This document shows, piece by piece, positions 26,201 to 33,899 of a stretch of DNA of 64,000 nt (position 1 is its first letter; each line of letters opens with the position of its first letter). A program made the position numbers and the translations under genes. The DNA comes from Paenibacillus_V sp046244365. GTDB taxonomy: Bacteria > Bacillota > Bacilli > Paenibacillales > NBRC-103111. The stretch covers positions 3,286,001-3,350,000 of the forward strand of contig NZ_CP176395.1 in NCBI RefSeq assembly GCF_046244365.1. The letters run 5' to 3'. Under the pieces are notes generated by a model. It was not told where the DNA came from, made no database searches, and was given only the letters and a program-made list of their open reading frames with translations.

Positions 26201-27423
26201 AAGAAAGAGGCTTGCCCGCGATCGCCAAGGAATGGAGCTTCAAGTCGGAAGGCGATCCGGAAGGCTGGCAGGCGCAAGGCGGGGCAACGGTATCCGTATC
26301 CGAGGGGGCTCTTCGGGTCGGTTCAACCGGTTCGTCATCTTTTATCGAGTCCGACGGCAACCTAAGCATCCGTTCTCCGATCTATCGCTACGTCAAGCTG
26401 AATCTGAAAAACCATTCATCCGGATCGACCGTCAAACTACACTTCGTCACGAATTCGGACCGGTCGTGGAGCGAGGATAAATCGATCGCTTTTCCGATTC
26501 TGGCGCATGCAGGCGCGTTTACCGAATATACCGTCGACATGAGTGCCCATCCAAAATGGAAAGGGCAAATCGAACAGCTTCGTCTGTACCCGCCAGACAT
26601 TCCGGGCTCGATCGATATCGACTACATCCGCGTCACCGACGAACCGTCAAGCGATACGGCTCCTCCTTCGCCTGTGTCCGATCTTTCCGTGGCCGGCGTG
26701 TCGCCGGATTCCGCGACATTATCTTGGACGGCGCCGGGCGATGATCTTGCTGTCGGCAAAGCGGCCTTCTACGATATCCGATATTCCACCGTTCCGGTCA
26801 CGGAATCGAATTGGACCGTAACTTCCCAGGTGTACGGCGGGCCGGCACCGGGTATCGCAGGGACGAGGGAAACGTTTACGATTACCGGTTTAAACGAAAA
26901 TACCCGTTATTACTTTGCCGTCAAAGCGGTTGACGACAAAGCCAATGTGTCGGTCATGTCGAATGTTGCGGAGGGTGCGACTCCCGAACGTCCGGCATTC
27001 ATCAACAGCTGGGAGTTTGAACGGGACGGCGATTACGAAGGGTGGGCGATGCAAAATCAGGTAAAGGGCACAGTGGCGAACGGCTTCCTGAAATTGACGG
27101 CAACAGGCTCCGACCCTTATATCGTTTCCCAGGATAAGCTGGCGATCACCGATCCGTCCGCGTATCGTTACGTCAGGCTGCGACTGAAAAATCAGACGGC
27201 GAGCAATGCGGGGCAAATCTTTTTTATTACCAACGAGGACCCGATTTGGAGTGCGGCCAAGTATGTCCCGTTCACGATAAAGGCAAACGATTCGGAGTTT
27301 ACGGAGTATATCGTGGATATGGGTACAAACGCCCTTTGGAAAGGAACGATCAAAGCGATCCGGGTGGATCCGGTATCCGCCGCGGGAACCGTCGAAGTGG
27401 ATTACATCCGCATCGGCCGATAA
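23251..27423 (+). CDS. Secreted multidomain protein with three copies of a beta-sandwich module and FN3
   Basis: Protein of 1390 aa starting at GTG 23251, with a signal peptide (about residues 5-30, hydrophobic core VVFLFLIGTVFYGL). It has three copies of a module of about 140 aa at roughly 155-300, 990-1130 and 1250-1390. Each opens with a phrase like WSFKSEGDPEGW or WEFERDGDYEGW and ends with DIDYIRV or EVDYIRI; the fold looks like a galactose-binding/CBM beta-sandwich. An FN3 domain (about 1135-1245, PPSPVSDLSVAGVSPDSATLSW) joins the last two. The region 300-960 is not recognised; it is strand-rich and may be catalytic or binding. It follows the GH78 gene and probably acts outside the cell on the glycan. 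Confidence 0.7.
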   Translation: MRFDKSIGLVVFLFLIGTVFYGLEPSKIYAKKSEDSWEPTIRAANDIQNRVQTHYADSGRDTFVIRNLDMELSHRLTDAGGKLVSSFKPSGRDDAYATDTMDVVVEDREGGVYRASLSDTAARINMYRLGLYYTDVHVLDTNLRREDAEAHTFEYASFKFDGGTQGWVGNSYVSPVTVVEGALHTTIISAIDPNVTITNTNIDIGTANTIEIRMKYTGSGGGAKLFYGTADAPGFAEARSKVFALIDDGEFHTYKVNMASERWKSPLTDLRLDIDGATVGSELFIDSIKMIDDSKAILPVQLERVFHVYPDKLYQEIILHTTGNMEIRDAYLETNVPSKRSTVLEIRDGNGVRRNTTGMDPSTVEYVGVDSGSAGIFGYIYPNVSGNGTITVERQESAISIKHHADIGQGTWTKGQQIHIGSRIYNSLSRGMDSLSKEADLERDPLGPDRITVINSDAVTGFEGYNPFRGFYSFTVDHSDFNQAFYREPHKHPSANIRISNGDRPRRVYAQVHTKVPSGALEAAALLDENGKLLPVPVEVAKNFQGENEEPFYSPGDTAFSESYFPLELAKRQTVQFTSLHMYQNWGKYPLKQVSSVSFTRPYYHLSTGVTETNCWVPFFTGGRTGWILPDFRARSGNMWSNQPQFDSVGKNYFIEYRDVEGKRSMMENTKARIDSAGPTHSDVTYDFVTDDGKADVKIRSVEMPQTDENRTFVTLEMTFRDTVEIQNTADNFSLFRTESRGQTFRKLGYLDGQNEPAARDILQNANGETLPLGNRFPYWTLFDFDKTNSSGGGANIGVLVQKSDIVIGGRPYEDGLAVVTKRSGSGSSIVNTATMTLARPNVVFRKGDRIKLDLILLPWGTYLSKTDETMRNLRADYGIGNLALHVENGVKVGDMIPTVRAKHERAEFTLSGGKNNIVFAVEGFDSYVPPNVYKFANGQWEPVDSSVKGYDGYRAYVDREGTYGFAFVVESDGSGQRYKVEAKERGLPAIAKEWSFKSEGDPEGWQAQGGATVSVSEGALRVGSTGSSSFIESDGNLSIRSPIYRYVKLNLKNHSSGSTVKLHFVTNSDRSWSEDKSIAFPILAHAGAFTEYTVDMSAHPKWKGQIEQLRLYPPDIPGSIDIDYIRVTDEPSSDTAPPSPVSDLSVAGVSPDSATLSWTAPGDDLAVGKAAFYDIRYSTVPVTESNWTVTSQVYGGPAPGIAGTRETFTITGLNENTRYYFAVKAVDDKANVSVMSNVAEGATPERPAFINSWEFERDGDYEGWAMQNQVKGTVANGFLKLTATGSDPYIVSQDKLAITDPSAYRYVRLRLKNQTASNAGQIFFITNEDPIWSAAKYVPFTIKANDSEFTEYIVDMGTNALWKGTIKAIRVDPVSAAGTVEVDYIRIGR

Positions 27424-27451
27424 CATCCGACTATCGGACGGAGGTTGATCG

Positions 27452-29395
27452 ATGAGCGTAAATTCGATGACTTATCTGGATAACGGAACGATTAAGCTAG
27501 GTGTCGACACAACATGGGGAGGCGCTATTTCTTACTTGTCCGCTTCGGGATCTGCGGACAATCTAATCAACAGGCACGACGCGGGACGACTTGTTCAACA
27601 ATCGTATTACGGCGCCGGGCAATATCCGAATTGCGGCTGGGGTCTTAATCCGGTGCAAGGGGGAGACGTAAACAATCATCCTAGCGGCATTATTTCCCAT
27701 CATAACACCGGGAGCCTCATTTATGTGAAATGCCGTCCGCTGGACTGGTGCCTGCAAAATGTCGCCGCCGATTGCATCATGGAAAATTGGTATGCTTTGG
27801 AAGGGAATGCGGTGAAGGTCGTCGCCCGGTTTACCCATAACGAAACCGTTATGGGGGCTATCCGGGATCAGGAGCTCCCGGCGGTGTTTACGGTGGCATC
27901 CATCAATCGGTTTGCCCGATATTCCGGAACCGCTCCTTTTACGAACGGAGCCTTGACTACCGATACGCCGGGTTATCCCAACGAAGTCCATTATCAGTCC
28001 GAAGGCTGGGGGACTCATTTGGATGTTTCAGGCAACGGGCTCGGATGGTACACGCCGCATGTGTATTACAGTACGAACTATATGTACATCGGAGACGGAA
28101 GCCTGGGGGAACACGGCGATCAGACCGCATACACCGCTCCGTTATACCGATTCGCCCTTTCTCCGGCTTCGCTTTACGAGTTCGACTATTATATAGTCGC
28201 GGGAACAGCTGCAGATACCCGGAATTGGGCTTATCAGAAAAACTGCCGAACGGCATCCGGTTGGAATTTCATATTCGACGGAGACAGGGAAGGGTGGTCG
28301 CTCAGTTCTCACGCGGACGGAAACGGTCCGTTAAACGGGATTTGGTCGATGATACCTCCCAGTGGAACACCGTTCTCGATCGTCTCTCCTCCCGTCACCA
28401 TTCCGTCCTCGAGAAATCGGGTGCAAATTCGGTTGAAGAACATGACGGGAGCAACATCGCTAACGTTTTCGTGGCAAAGATCCGGGCTTCAGGAAGCAAA
28501 TCGGGTCGTCTTCAGCAACTCGGTCACGATCCCGATCGGCAGCAACGGGAATTTCGCAACGTACACCTGCGACATGTCCGCTGTACCCGAATGGACCGGG
28601 CTCATTCAGAGCGTAAAGTTTACCGTCACGGGAACGACTGCGTCCAACTTTGATATCGACTGGATCCATATATCGTCTCCGGGCGGCTCCGCTCCGATTG
28701 TGAGCAAAGTCCAGGCCGTGGCGCTCTGCGAAAATTTGGCTGCGGTCCATTTCGACACGAATGTAGACGCAACGGCGCAAGTCGAATACGGGAGCACTTT
28801 CGGTTACGGGGCACACACGCCCGACAATATCAATCTGTCAACGTCCCATACGGTATATTTGTCCGATTTGCTGCCGAATCAAACGTATCATTACCGCATT
28901 CGGACGCGGGATGCCGACGGCAACGAATCGGTCGGTCCGGATAATTCGTTCATAACCCCGACGCGTGTCGTCTCCAAACTATGGAGCTTCGATCAAACCG
29001 GCGATTTGGAAGGCTGGACGATGCAAAACCAGGTAACCGGCACCGTTTCGGGAGGCTCTCTGAATCTGACCTCAACCGGCAACGACCCGTACATTTGGTC
29101 CCCCGACTTGCTGAATATCGCCAATCCGGCAACCAACCGTTACATCCGGATTCGATTGAAAAACAATGCGAGCAGCACCACTGCCCAATTTTTCTTTATA
29201 ACCGATTCCGACACGGTTTGGAGTTCGGCCAAATCGGTGGCTTTCTCGATCACCGCGAACGACAGCGCCTATAAGGAATACTCGGTGGATATGGCCGCGA
29301 ACGGCGCTTGGACGGGAACGGTCCGCAGAATCCGATTCGACCCTCTTTATTCTGCGGGCACGATGAATGTCGACTGGATCCGGGTAACGAATTAA
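27452..29395 (+). CDS. Multidomain protein with two copies of the same beta-sandwich module, no signal peptide seen
   Basis: Protein of 647 aa, ATG at 27452 behind GGAGG. Residues 1-270 are strand-rich and unrecognised (motifs CGWGLNPVQGGD and YQSEGWGTHLDVSG; perhaps a mutarotase-like or jelly-roll fold). Two copies of the module found three times in the preceding protein follow at about 270-410 and 510-647, separated by an FN3-like stretch (about 415-510). The last module is close to the last module of the preceding gene (GWTMQNQVTGTV against GWAMQNQVKGTV), indicating recent duplication. No signal peptide, lipobox or anchor is visible, and no upstream in-frame extension adds one. It could stay cytoplasmic, leave by another route, or be a decayed form. 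Confidence 0.65.
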   Translation: MSVNSMTYLDNGTIKLGVDTTWGGAISYLSASGSADNLINRHDAGRLVQQSYYGAGQYPNCGWGLNPVQGGDVNNHPSGIISHHNTGSLIYVKCRPLDWCLQNVAADCIMENWYALEGNAVKVVARFTHNETVMGAIRDQELPAVFTVASINRFARYSGTAPFTNGALTTDTPGYPNEVHYQSEGWGTHLDVSGNGLGWYTPHVYYSTNYMYIGDGSLGEHGDQTAYTAPLYRFALSPASLYEFDYYIVAGTAADTRNWAYQKNCRTASGWNFIFDGDREGWSLSSHADGNGPLNGIWSMIPPSGTPFSIVSPPVTIPSSRNRVQIRLKNMTGATSLTFSWQRSGLQEANRVVFSNSVTIPIGSNGNFATYTCDMSAVPEWTGLIQSVKFTVTGTTASNFDIDWIHISSPGGSAPIVSKVQAVALCENLAAVHFDTNVDATAQVEYGSTFGYGAHTPDNINLSTSHTVYLSDLLPNQTYHYRIRTRDADGNESVGPDNSFITPTRVVSKLWSFDQTGDLEGWTMQNQVTGTVSGGSLNLTSTGNDPYIWSPDLLNIANPATNRYIRIRLKNNASSTTAQFFFITDSDTVWSSAKSVAFSITANDSAYKEYSVDMAANGAWTGTVRRIRFDPLYSAGTMNVDWIRVTN

Positions 29396-29473
29396 AGACG
29401 GTCGAACGAATACGGGAGGATATCCGTCCAGGTCGGGATATGCTAACTGGTTCCGACTATAATCGAAAAAGAA

Positions 29474-29526
29474 AAACCGAACATCCCATCTCGCTTCGAC
29501 CACAAACGCGATGGGATGTTCGGTTT
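29474..29526. terminator. Strong bidirectional terminator between convergent genes
   Basis: A perfect 17-bp stem (29474-29490 with 29510-29526) encloses a 19-base loop. The arms begin with AAA and end with TTT, so T-tracts are available on either strand. It closes the glycan locus and the convergent Asp-box gene. Confidence 0.88.
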
Positions 29527-29553
29527 CCAATGCAGAAGAACAATCGAGGATAT

Positions 29554-30642
29554 TTATAAGGAAGCGTCTTCCCGGCATATCGTTCCGGCGATGTAGCGAT
29601 CCCCTAGCGGTTCATCGTAATAGTAATATACAATGATAATATCTCCGTTCGGCAATTGGACGGAGCTCGTGTAGCCAATATCTCCCGCTACCCCGTCATC
29701 CCTCAACTCCGTTACCTCGATGTCATCCCATCCTTCGCATTCGCCATCCAGCAAAAATGCCCGTATCCCGTAAGGCTTGTAACGATAACCGAAAGAGACG
29801 AGCACATTTCCGCTATTTAAACGAAGTGCATGGAACGGGCAGGGCGAGTAGATGTTTCGCTTGAGCGGAGTACTCCACGTGATGCCTCCATCCAAAGATT
29901 CGCTGGTAAACAGTGGATGGGAGAAGCCGTTCGGATCGGGTCCTCTCAAACTTGAAGAACGGAGGAAAGCGACGATTTTTCCGGATGGCGTCTCATAAAG
30001 AAACGGCTCGTGGAACAAGTAATGCTCGTGCTCCATCTCCGCGACCCTGGTCCAGGATGTACCCCGGTCATGTGATTTGAGGATAACCACTCGTCCGTTA
30101 TGATTCGGTTCCACATATGTACTGACGATCAGCGAGCCGTCTTCAAGCTCCTGCGGAATTCCCCTGACAGCCTGCCCCCCGCCCTCGACTGGCTGCGGGA
30201 CGTCCCAGGTGTTTCCTCCGTCCGTTGATCGGATCGAATACATGCCATCCAACCGGCATAGCCAACGATTAAAAAGCAAGTGATCCGTCGAGGGGACCTG
30301 ATTGACATCATCCTTGTGGAACACCTTCCAAGCGTAAAACATGCCGAATAGAGTTCCGTCTTTAAATCGGGTAATACAAGGTTCATGCACGCCGGCCAAA
30401 AAATCGTCATAGATGACCGAAGGACGCTCATCCCAACTGTTTCCGTTGTCGCGTGAAGAAACGAAAACAGCTCTGGAAGCGGGATCAACATGGGTGATAT
30501 TGCCCATTTGCCGTATCCTGTTCGGGGCTTGACGAAAAGCGACCATGATCCGATCATCATCGGTTGCGACGGCAATCGGAAATGCGTTGTAGTTTCCATC
30601 CCTGTAGACGATCATGTCTTTTACTTTGTGCAGCTCTCTCAT
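29554..30642 (-). CDS. Asp-box (sialidase-like) beta-propeller protein
   Basis: Protein of 362 aa without signal peptide. Four Asp-boxes of the form S-x-D-x-G-x-x-W are visible: SRDNGNSWDE, STDGGNTWDV, SHDRGTSWTR and SLDGGITWST. These mark the six-bladed sialidase fold. The ATG at 30642 is preferred to the upstream in-frame codons because AGGAGG lies 8 bases before it. No secretion signal means that, if it is an enzyme, it acts on imported glycans or another intracellular substrate. Catalytic sialidase residues (arginine triad, Tyr/Glu pair) could not be confirmed by eye, so exo-sialidase activity is uncertain; many such proteins remain uncharacterised. A palindrome like that near the GntR/LacI regulator lies in its upstream region. 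Confidence 0.72.
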   Translation of the reverse strand: MRELHKVKDMIVYRDGNYNAFPIAVATDDDRIMVAFRQAPNRIRQMGNITHVDPASRAVFVSSRDNGNSWDERPSVIYDDFLAGVHEPCITRFKDGTLFGMFYAWKVFHKDDVNQVPSTDHLLFNRWLCRLDGMYSIRSTDGGNTWDVPQPVEGGGQAVRGIPQELEDGSLIVSTYVEPNHNGRVVILKSHDRGTSWTRVAEMEHEHYLFHEPFLYETPSGKIVAFLRSSSLRGPDPNGFSHPLFTSESLDGGITWSTPLKRNIYSPCPFHALRLNSGNVLVSFGYRYKPYGIRAFLLDGECEGWDDIEVTELRDDGVAGDIGYTSSVQLPNGDIIIVYYYYDEPLGDRYIAGTICREDASL

Positions 30643-30679
30643 GGAGTAAAACCTCCTTTGGATAACTGTATTTAATATA

Positions 30680-30708
30680 CACTTTAGAATATAGCATTCT
30701 TTAAAGTG
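30680..30708. promoter_or_regulatory. Inverted repeat upstream of the Asp-box gene
   Basis: CACTTTA (30680-30686) and TAAAGTG (30702-30708) form a perfect inverted repeat with 15 bases between, beginning about 38 bases upstream of the start codon. It overlaps sequence that could serve as the promoter of the minus-strand gene. Confidence 0.45.
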
Positions 30709-30901
30709 GGGAAACAACATATATTTTTATGAAAATATACATAATTAAATCAATGTATACCTTAAAATATCCATATTGATCCTCTCCAGTACCGGATTTC
30801 CGTGTAATGGACGATTTTCCATGTGCGGAGCTGACTTCGATTTTTATTGCAAAACTCCGAAACATCCTTTTGATTCACTGTCTGAGTATCTATTTCTTTG
30901 T

Positions 30902-30915
30902 CAAAGTATACTTTT
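30902..30915. promoter_or_regulatory. Palindrome matching the GntR/LacI candidate operator
   Basis: The core AAAGTATACTTT is identical to the core of the perfect palindrome at 6872-6885. This links the Asp-box gene to the regulator at 5743-6852 as a possible shared regulon. Confidence 0.5.
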
Positions 30916-31051
30916 CATGGCGTTGCGATAAAATAGCTCGAGTGCCGATATTCATAAAGGGAAGACCGAGATCACCGGGGCATGGCCGCGTTCCCCATCC
31001 TACCGGCTGGACATGCCATACTTGCTCAAGACGGCTTCCCAAAAAAACAAC

Positions 31052-31080
31052 TTGCCAACAAACGATGCACCTGCTACTAT
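31052..31080 (+). promoter_or_regulatory. Promoter of the polyamine/GABA island
   Basis: TTGCCA (31052-31057), 17-base spacer, TACTAT (31075-31080), about 65 bases before the FadR-type regulator start. Near the expected transcription start lies the small inverted repeat TTATA-CCAT-TATAA, a possible regulator site. Confidence 0.55.
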
Positions 31081-31144
31081 TGGTTTAAGGTTCGAACATT
31101 ATACCATTATAAGCAGTCGTACAATGAATGTGGAGGCAGTTCAG

Positions 31145-31861
31145 ATGGAATCTCCTTTTTTTGCTCAGTTTAAAGAGATAACGCCGAAACGGGTGAGCGA
31201 CTTCATTCTGGAACAGCTCGAAGAATCGATCATTCTGAAAGAGGTTTTGCCCGAAGAGCAATTACCGCCTGAAAGGGAATTGGCAACATTATTTAAAGCA
31301 AGCCGGTTGGCCGTAAGGGAAGCGATAGCAGAATTGGAACAGAAGGGGCTGATCGAAAGACGTCTCGGAGCGAAAGGCGGAACGTTTGTTTTACCGCTCA
31401 CCGCCAAAACGCATCAGCGGACGATCCAGCAAATCGCCGACAATTGGACACAAACGAAAGAATTGCTGGAATACCGTTCGATCATCGAGCCGGATGCGGC
31501 GAGATTGGCGGCAGCGCGCATTACGCCGGAGCATCTTGCCTATATCCGCGATCTCGTCGAGAAAAGCAGCGGGGAAGATTGCAGCAGGGAAATGTTTCGT
31601 TCCTTGGATGTGAAATTTCATTTGGAGATCGCACGCGCATCCGGCAATTCGTATTTTGAAAGCGCTGTTAGACTGATCCGCACGAAGATCAACCCGGGAC
31701 TAGATTTAATGCCTTACAACCGCGAAATTCAGTTAGCCAGTTATAAGCATCATCATGTACTGCTTGAAGCTCTCGGCGAACGCGATGGAGATAAAGCAAG
31801 CAAGACGATGTACATGCACGTCCATAAAACGTTGGCGAAACTGAGCCAATTCGTGGAATAG
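31145..31861 (+). CDS. FadR-subfamily GntR transcriptional regulator
   Basis: Regulator of 238 aa. Residues about 10-78 are the GntR winged helix (VSDFILEQLEESI, QLPPERELATLFKASRLAVREAIAELEQKGLI, and the wing GAKGGTFV). Residues about 90-230 are an all-helical FCD domain with the metal/ligand residues of that family (EYRSIIEPDAARLAA, LDVKFHLEIARASGN, YKHHHVLLEAL). ATG 31145 has GGAGG 8 bases upstream; the frame is open further upstream but without a better site. It heads the polyamine/GABA genes and most likely controls them in response to an acid or amino-acid intermediate. Confidence 0.88.
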   Translation: MESPFFAQFKEITPKRVSDFILEQLEESIILKEVLPEEQLPPERELATLFKASRLAVREAIAELEQKGLIERRLGAKGGTFVLPLTAKTHQRTIQQIADNWTQTKELLEYRSIIEPDAARLAAARITPEHLAYIRDLVEKSSGEDCSREMFRSLDVKFHLEIARASGNSYFESAVRLIRTKINPGLDLMPYNREIQLASYKHHHVLLEALGERDGDKASKTMYMHVHKTLAKLSQFVE

Positions 31862-31885
31862 AGGAAACGGCAGGGAGGTGACAAC

Positions 31886-32692
31886 ATGAAATCAGTAGAG
31901 CGATTGCCAAGAATAGGCGTTGTAGGGTATTACATCTCGGAGGAAGAAGCGGTTGGCGGACAAATTCGAGGCATTCCAAGGCAAGCATTCTCGCTGTTCA
32001 GTTATGACATGATCCAGGCGATCTTCCAATCGGGAGCGACTCCGATCCCGATGCCGGTAGTGGATAAAGATAAGATAGGCCAGCAGCTCGATACGATTGA
32101 TGGACTCGTCTTCTCGGGCGGAGAAGACGTCGACCCGAGATTGTACGGCGAACAGCTGCAGCCGAGCGCGCACCGGATTGATCCGGTGCGGGACAAGTAT
32201 GAAATGGAATTGATGGCTTTGGCGCTTGAGCGCAATATCCCGATTCTTTGCATTTGCCGGGGGATGCAACTTCTGAACGTATTTTGCGGGGGGACACTGC
32301 ACGCCGACATCGATGAATTATCGGATAACATGCTGAATCATTGGGAGACTAAAGAACCTTGGCGCTCGGTTCATCCCGTGCGGGTGAAGCCCGACCATTT
32401 TGCAAGCGCTGTCTTGGGCGGGAATGAAATCGGGGTCAACAGTATTCATCATCAATCGGTCAAGCGATTGGGAGAAGGATTGGAGGTGGTTGGCCATTCC
32501 GAGGACGAGATTGTGGAAGCGATTGCAATGAAGGACAGGAGCAACGTTCTCGCGGTGCAGTGGCATCCGGAAATGATTGCGAGGCGCGACGATGCGGGAC
32601 TGCGTCCTTTCCTGTGGCTCAACCGGCTTGCCATATCGGCGGCGAACGAAGACGAGGATCGGAAAGAAGCGGCAAGGGGAACTCAAGGATAG
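31886..32692 (+). CDS. puuD: Gamma-glutamyl-GABA hydrolase (PuuD-like class I amidotransferase)
   Basis: Peptidase C26-type protein of 268 aa. The nucleophile elbow ILCICRGMQLLNV puts the catalytic Cys at about residue 124. The His and Glu of the triad lie in QWHPEM at about 227 and 229. The entry motif DGLVFSGGEDVDPRLYGE is typical of the PuuD group. In the Puu pathway this enzyme releases GABA from gamma-glutamyl-GABA. Its place before a Pot-type transporter, an aldehyde dehydrogenase and a GabT-like transaminase supports that role. GGGAGGTGA site upstream; 24 bases after the regulator. Other members of the family cleave other gamma-glutamyl amides. Confidence 0.82.
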   Translation: MKSVERLPRIGVVGYYISEEEAVGGQIRGIPRQAFSLFSYDMIQAIFQSGATPIPMPVVDKDKIGQQLDTIDGLVFSGGEDVDPRLYGEQLQPSAHRIDPVRDKYEMELMALALERNIPILCICRGMQLLNVFCGGTLHADIDELSDNMLNHWETKEPWRSVHPVRVKPDHFASAVLGGNEIGVNSIHHQSVKRLGEGLEVVGHSEDEIVEAIAMKDRSNVLAVQWHPEMIARRDDAGLRPFLWLNRLAISAANEDEDRKEAARGTQG

Positions 32693-32719
32693 CGTTCCTA
32701 CATTTAAGGAGGGGTCTAC

Positions 32720-33817
32720 ATGTTGGCTAAAAAAGCATGGATGAAAATTTCCGCGGTTATGATGATTTCCGCTCTGATCGTTACTACCGGCTGCAGCGGA
32801 AATGCGACAAAAGCACCCGATTCGAAGTCTGCGGACAGCAGCAAAACAGCCGAACCTCCAAAAAAATTAGTCGTTACTTCATTCGGCGGAGATTACGAAA
32901 CCGCTCAGAAGGAATATTTGATCAAGCCGTTCGAGAAAGCATTCAACGCCAAAGTGGAAGTCGTCACCTTGTATTCAGCCGATGCGCTGGTCCGTATGCG
33001 CGCAGAGAAAAATGCCCCTACGCTCGATGTCGTGCAATTCTCCGGTGGTCAGGAAGTACAAGCGGCCAAAGAGGGGTTAATCTTGCCGGCGGACGAGAAA
33101 TTGCTCACCAATCTGAAAGAGTTGTACAAGCCCGCGATCAACACGAACGGGTATGGCCCGAGCATCGCTTTCGACGCTTTGGGGATTATATACAACGAGA
33201 ATAAAATCAAAACCGCTCCTACTTCGTGGAACGACTTGTGGAAACCCGAATTCAAAGGACATGTCGGACTGGTCGACTTGACGAATACGTTCGGCCTGCA
33301 GTTCGCCGTTATGAACTCGAAGCTTGCCGGTGGAGACGAATCCAATATGGATAAAGGCTTTGACAAAATCAAATCACTTCTGCCGAACGTGGCCGCTATC
33401 GTAGCCTCCACCCCGGACGTAGGAAACTTGTTCGCCCAAGAAGAAGCATGGATCGCCGCTTACGATTCCGGATACGCCTTCAACTTCCGCAAGAAAGGGC
33501 AGCCAATCAAGTTCGTCGTCCCGAAAGAAGGAGCGATGGCAACTTTCATCAACGCGCAGGTCGTAAAGGGAAGCAAAAACGCAGACCTCGCCCAGCAATT
33601 CATTAACTATGCTTTAAGACCGGAAGTTCAACAAGCGTTTGCCGAGCAAACCGGATTTGCCCCGTCGAACAAAAACGTGAAGCTTTCCGCCGAGCTGGCA
33701 GCCGTTATGCCATACGGCGAAGCAGCCGTAAACAGCTTGGTGCCGCTGAATTGGGAAGTCGTGACCGCGAACCGCAGCGCCTGGACGGCGCAGTGGAACA
33801 AGCTGATCAGCAAATAA
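32720..33817 (+). CDS. PotD/PotF-like polyamine-type substrate-binding lipoprotein
   Basis: Solute-binding protein of 365 aa. It has an N-terminal signal with lipobox (VTTGC, Cys about residue 25) and a Ser/Thr/Lys-rich linker. The body has KLVVTSFGGDYETAQKEYLIKPFE, GPSIAFDALGIIYNENKI, PTSWNDLWKPEFKGHVGLVDL and a C-terminal ALRPEVQQAFAEQTGF, all of the PotD/PotF type. It should deliver a polyamine or related small cation to the permeases that follow. Aspartate/glutamate residues binding the amine groups cannot be assigned with certainty. The hairpin after this gene suggests it is made in excess over the membrane subunits. Confidence 0.83.
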   Translation: MLAKKAWMKISAVMMISALIVTTGCSGNATKAPDSKSADSSKTAEPPKKLVVTSFGGDYETAQKEYLIKPFEKAFNAKVEVVTLYSADALVRMRAEKNAPTLDVVQFSGGQEVQAAKEGLILPADEKLLTNLKELYKPAINTNGYGPSIAFDALGIIYNENKIKTAPTSWNDLWKPEFKGHVGLVDLTNTFGLQFAVMNSKLAGGDESNMDKGFDKIKSLLPNVAAIVASTPDVGNLFAQEEAWIAAYDSGYAFNFRKKGQPIKFVVPKEGAMATFINAQVVKGSKNADLAQQFINYALRPEVQQAFAEQTGFAPSNKNVKLSAELAAVMPYGEAAVNSLVPLNWEVVTANRSAWTAQWNKLISK

Positions 33818-33829
33818 TCCGCTTGAAGG

Positions 33830-33870
33830 AAAGAGGTAGCGGTTATGCCAGCCGATACCGCTATCTCTTT
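33830..33870 (+). terminator. Intercistronic hairpin between binding protein and permease
   Basis: AAAGAGGTAGCGGT (33830-33843) pairs with ACCGCTATCTCTTT (33857-33870), 14 pairs with one G-U, followed by TCTCC. It may act as a partial terminator or mRNA stabiliser, favouring expression of the binding protein. Confidence 0.65.
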
Positions 33871-33899
33871 TCTCCAACCATGGAAAGGACGGATCCCTT

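Larger units (their letters stand above)
30643..31144. other. Divergent intergenic region with several GTATAC/AAAGT repeats
   Basis: About 500 bases of AT-rich DNA between two divergent genes. It holds an inverted repeat at 30680-30708, TGTATACCTTAAA near 30755, a palindrome at 30902-30915 and a promoter at 31052-31080. No protein gene is supported within it. Confidence 0.6.
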
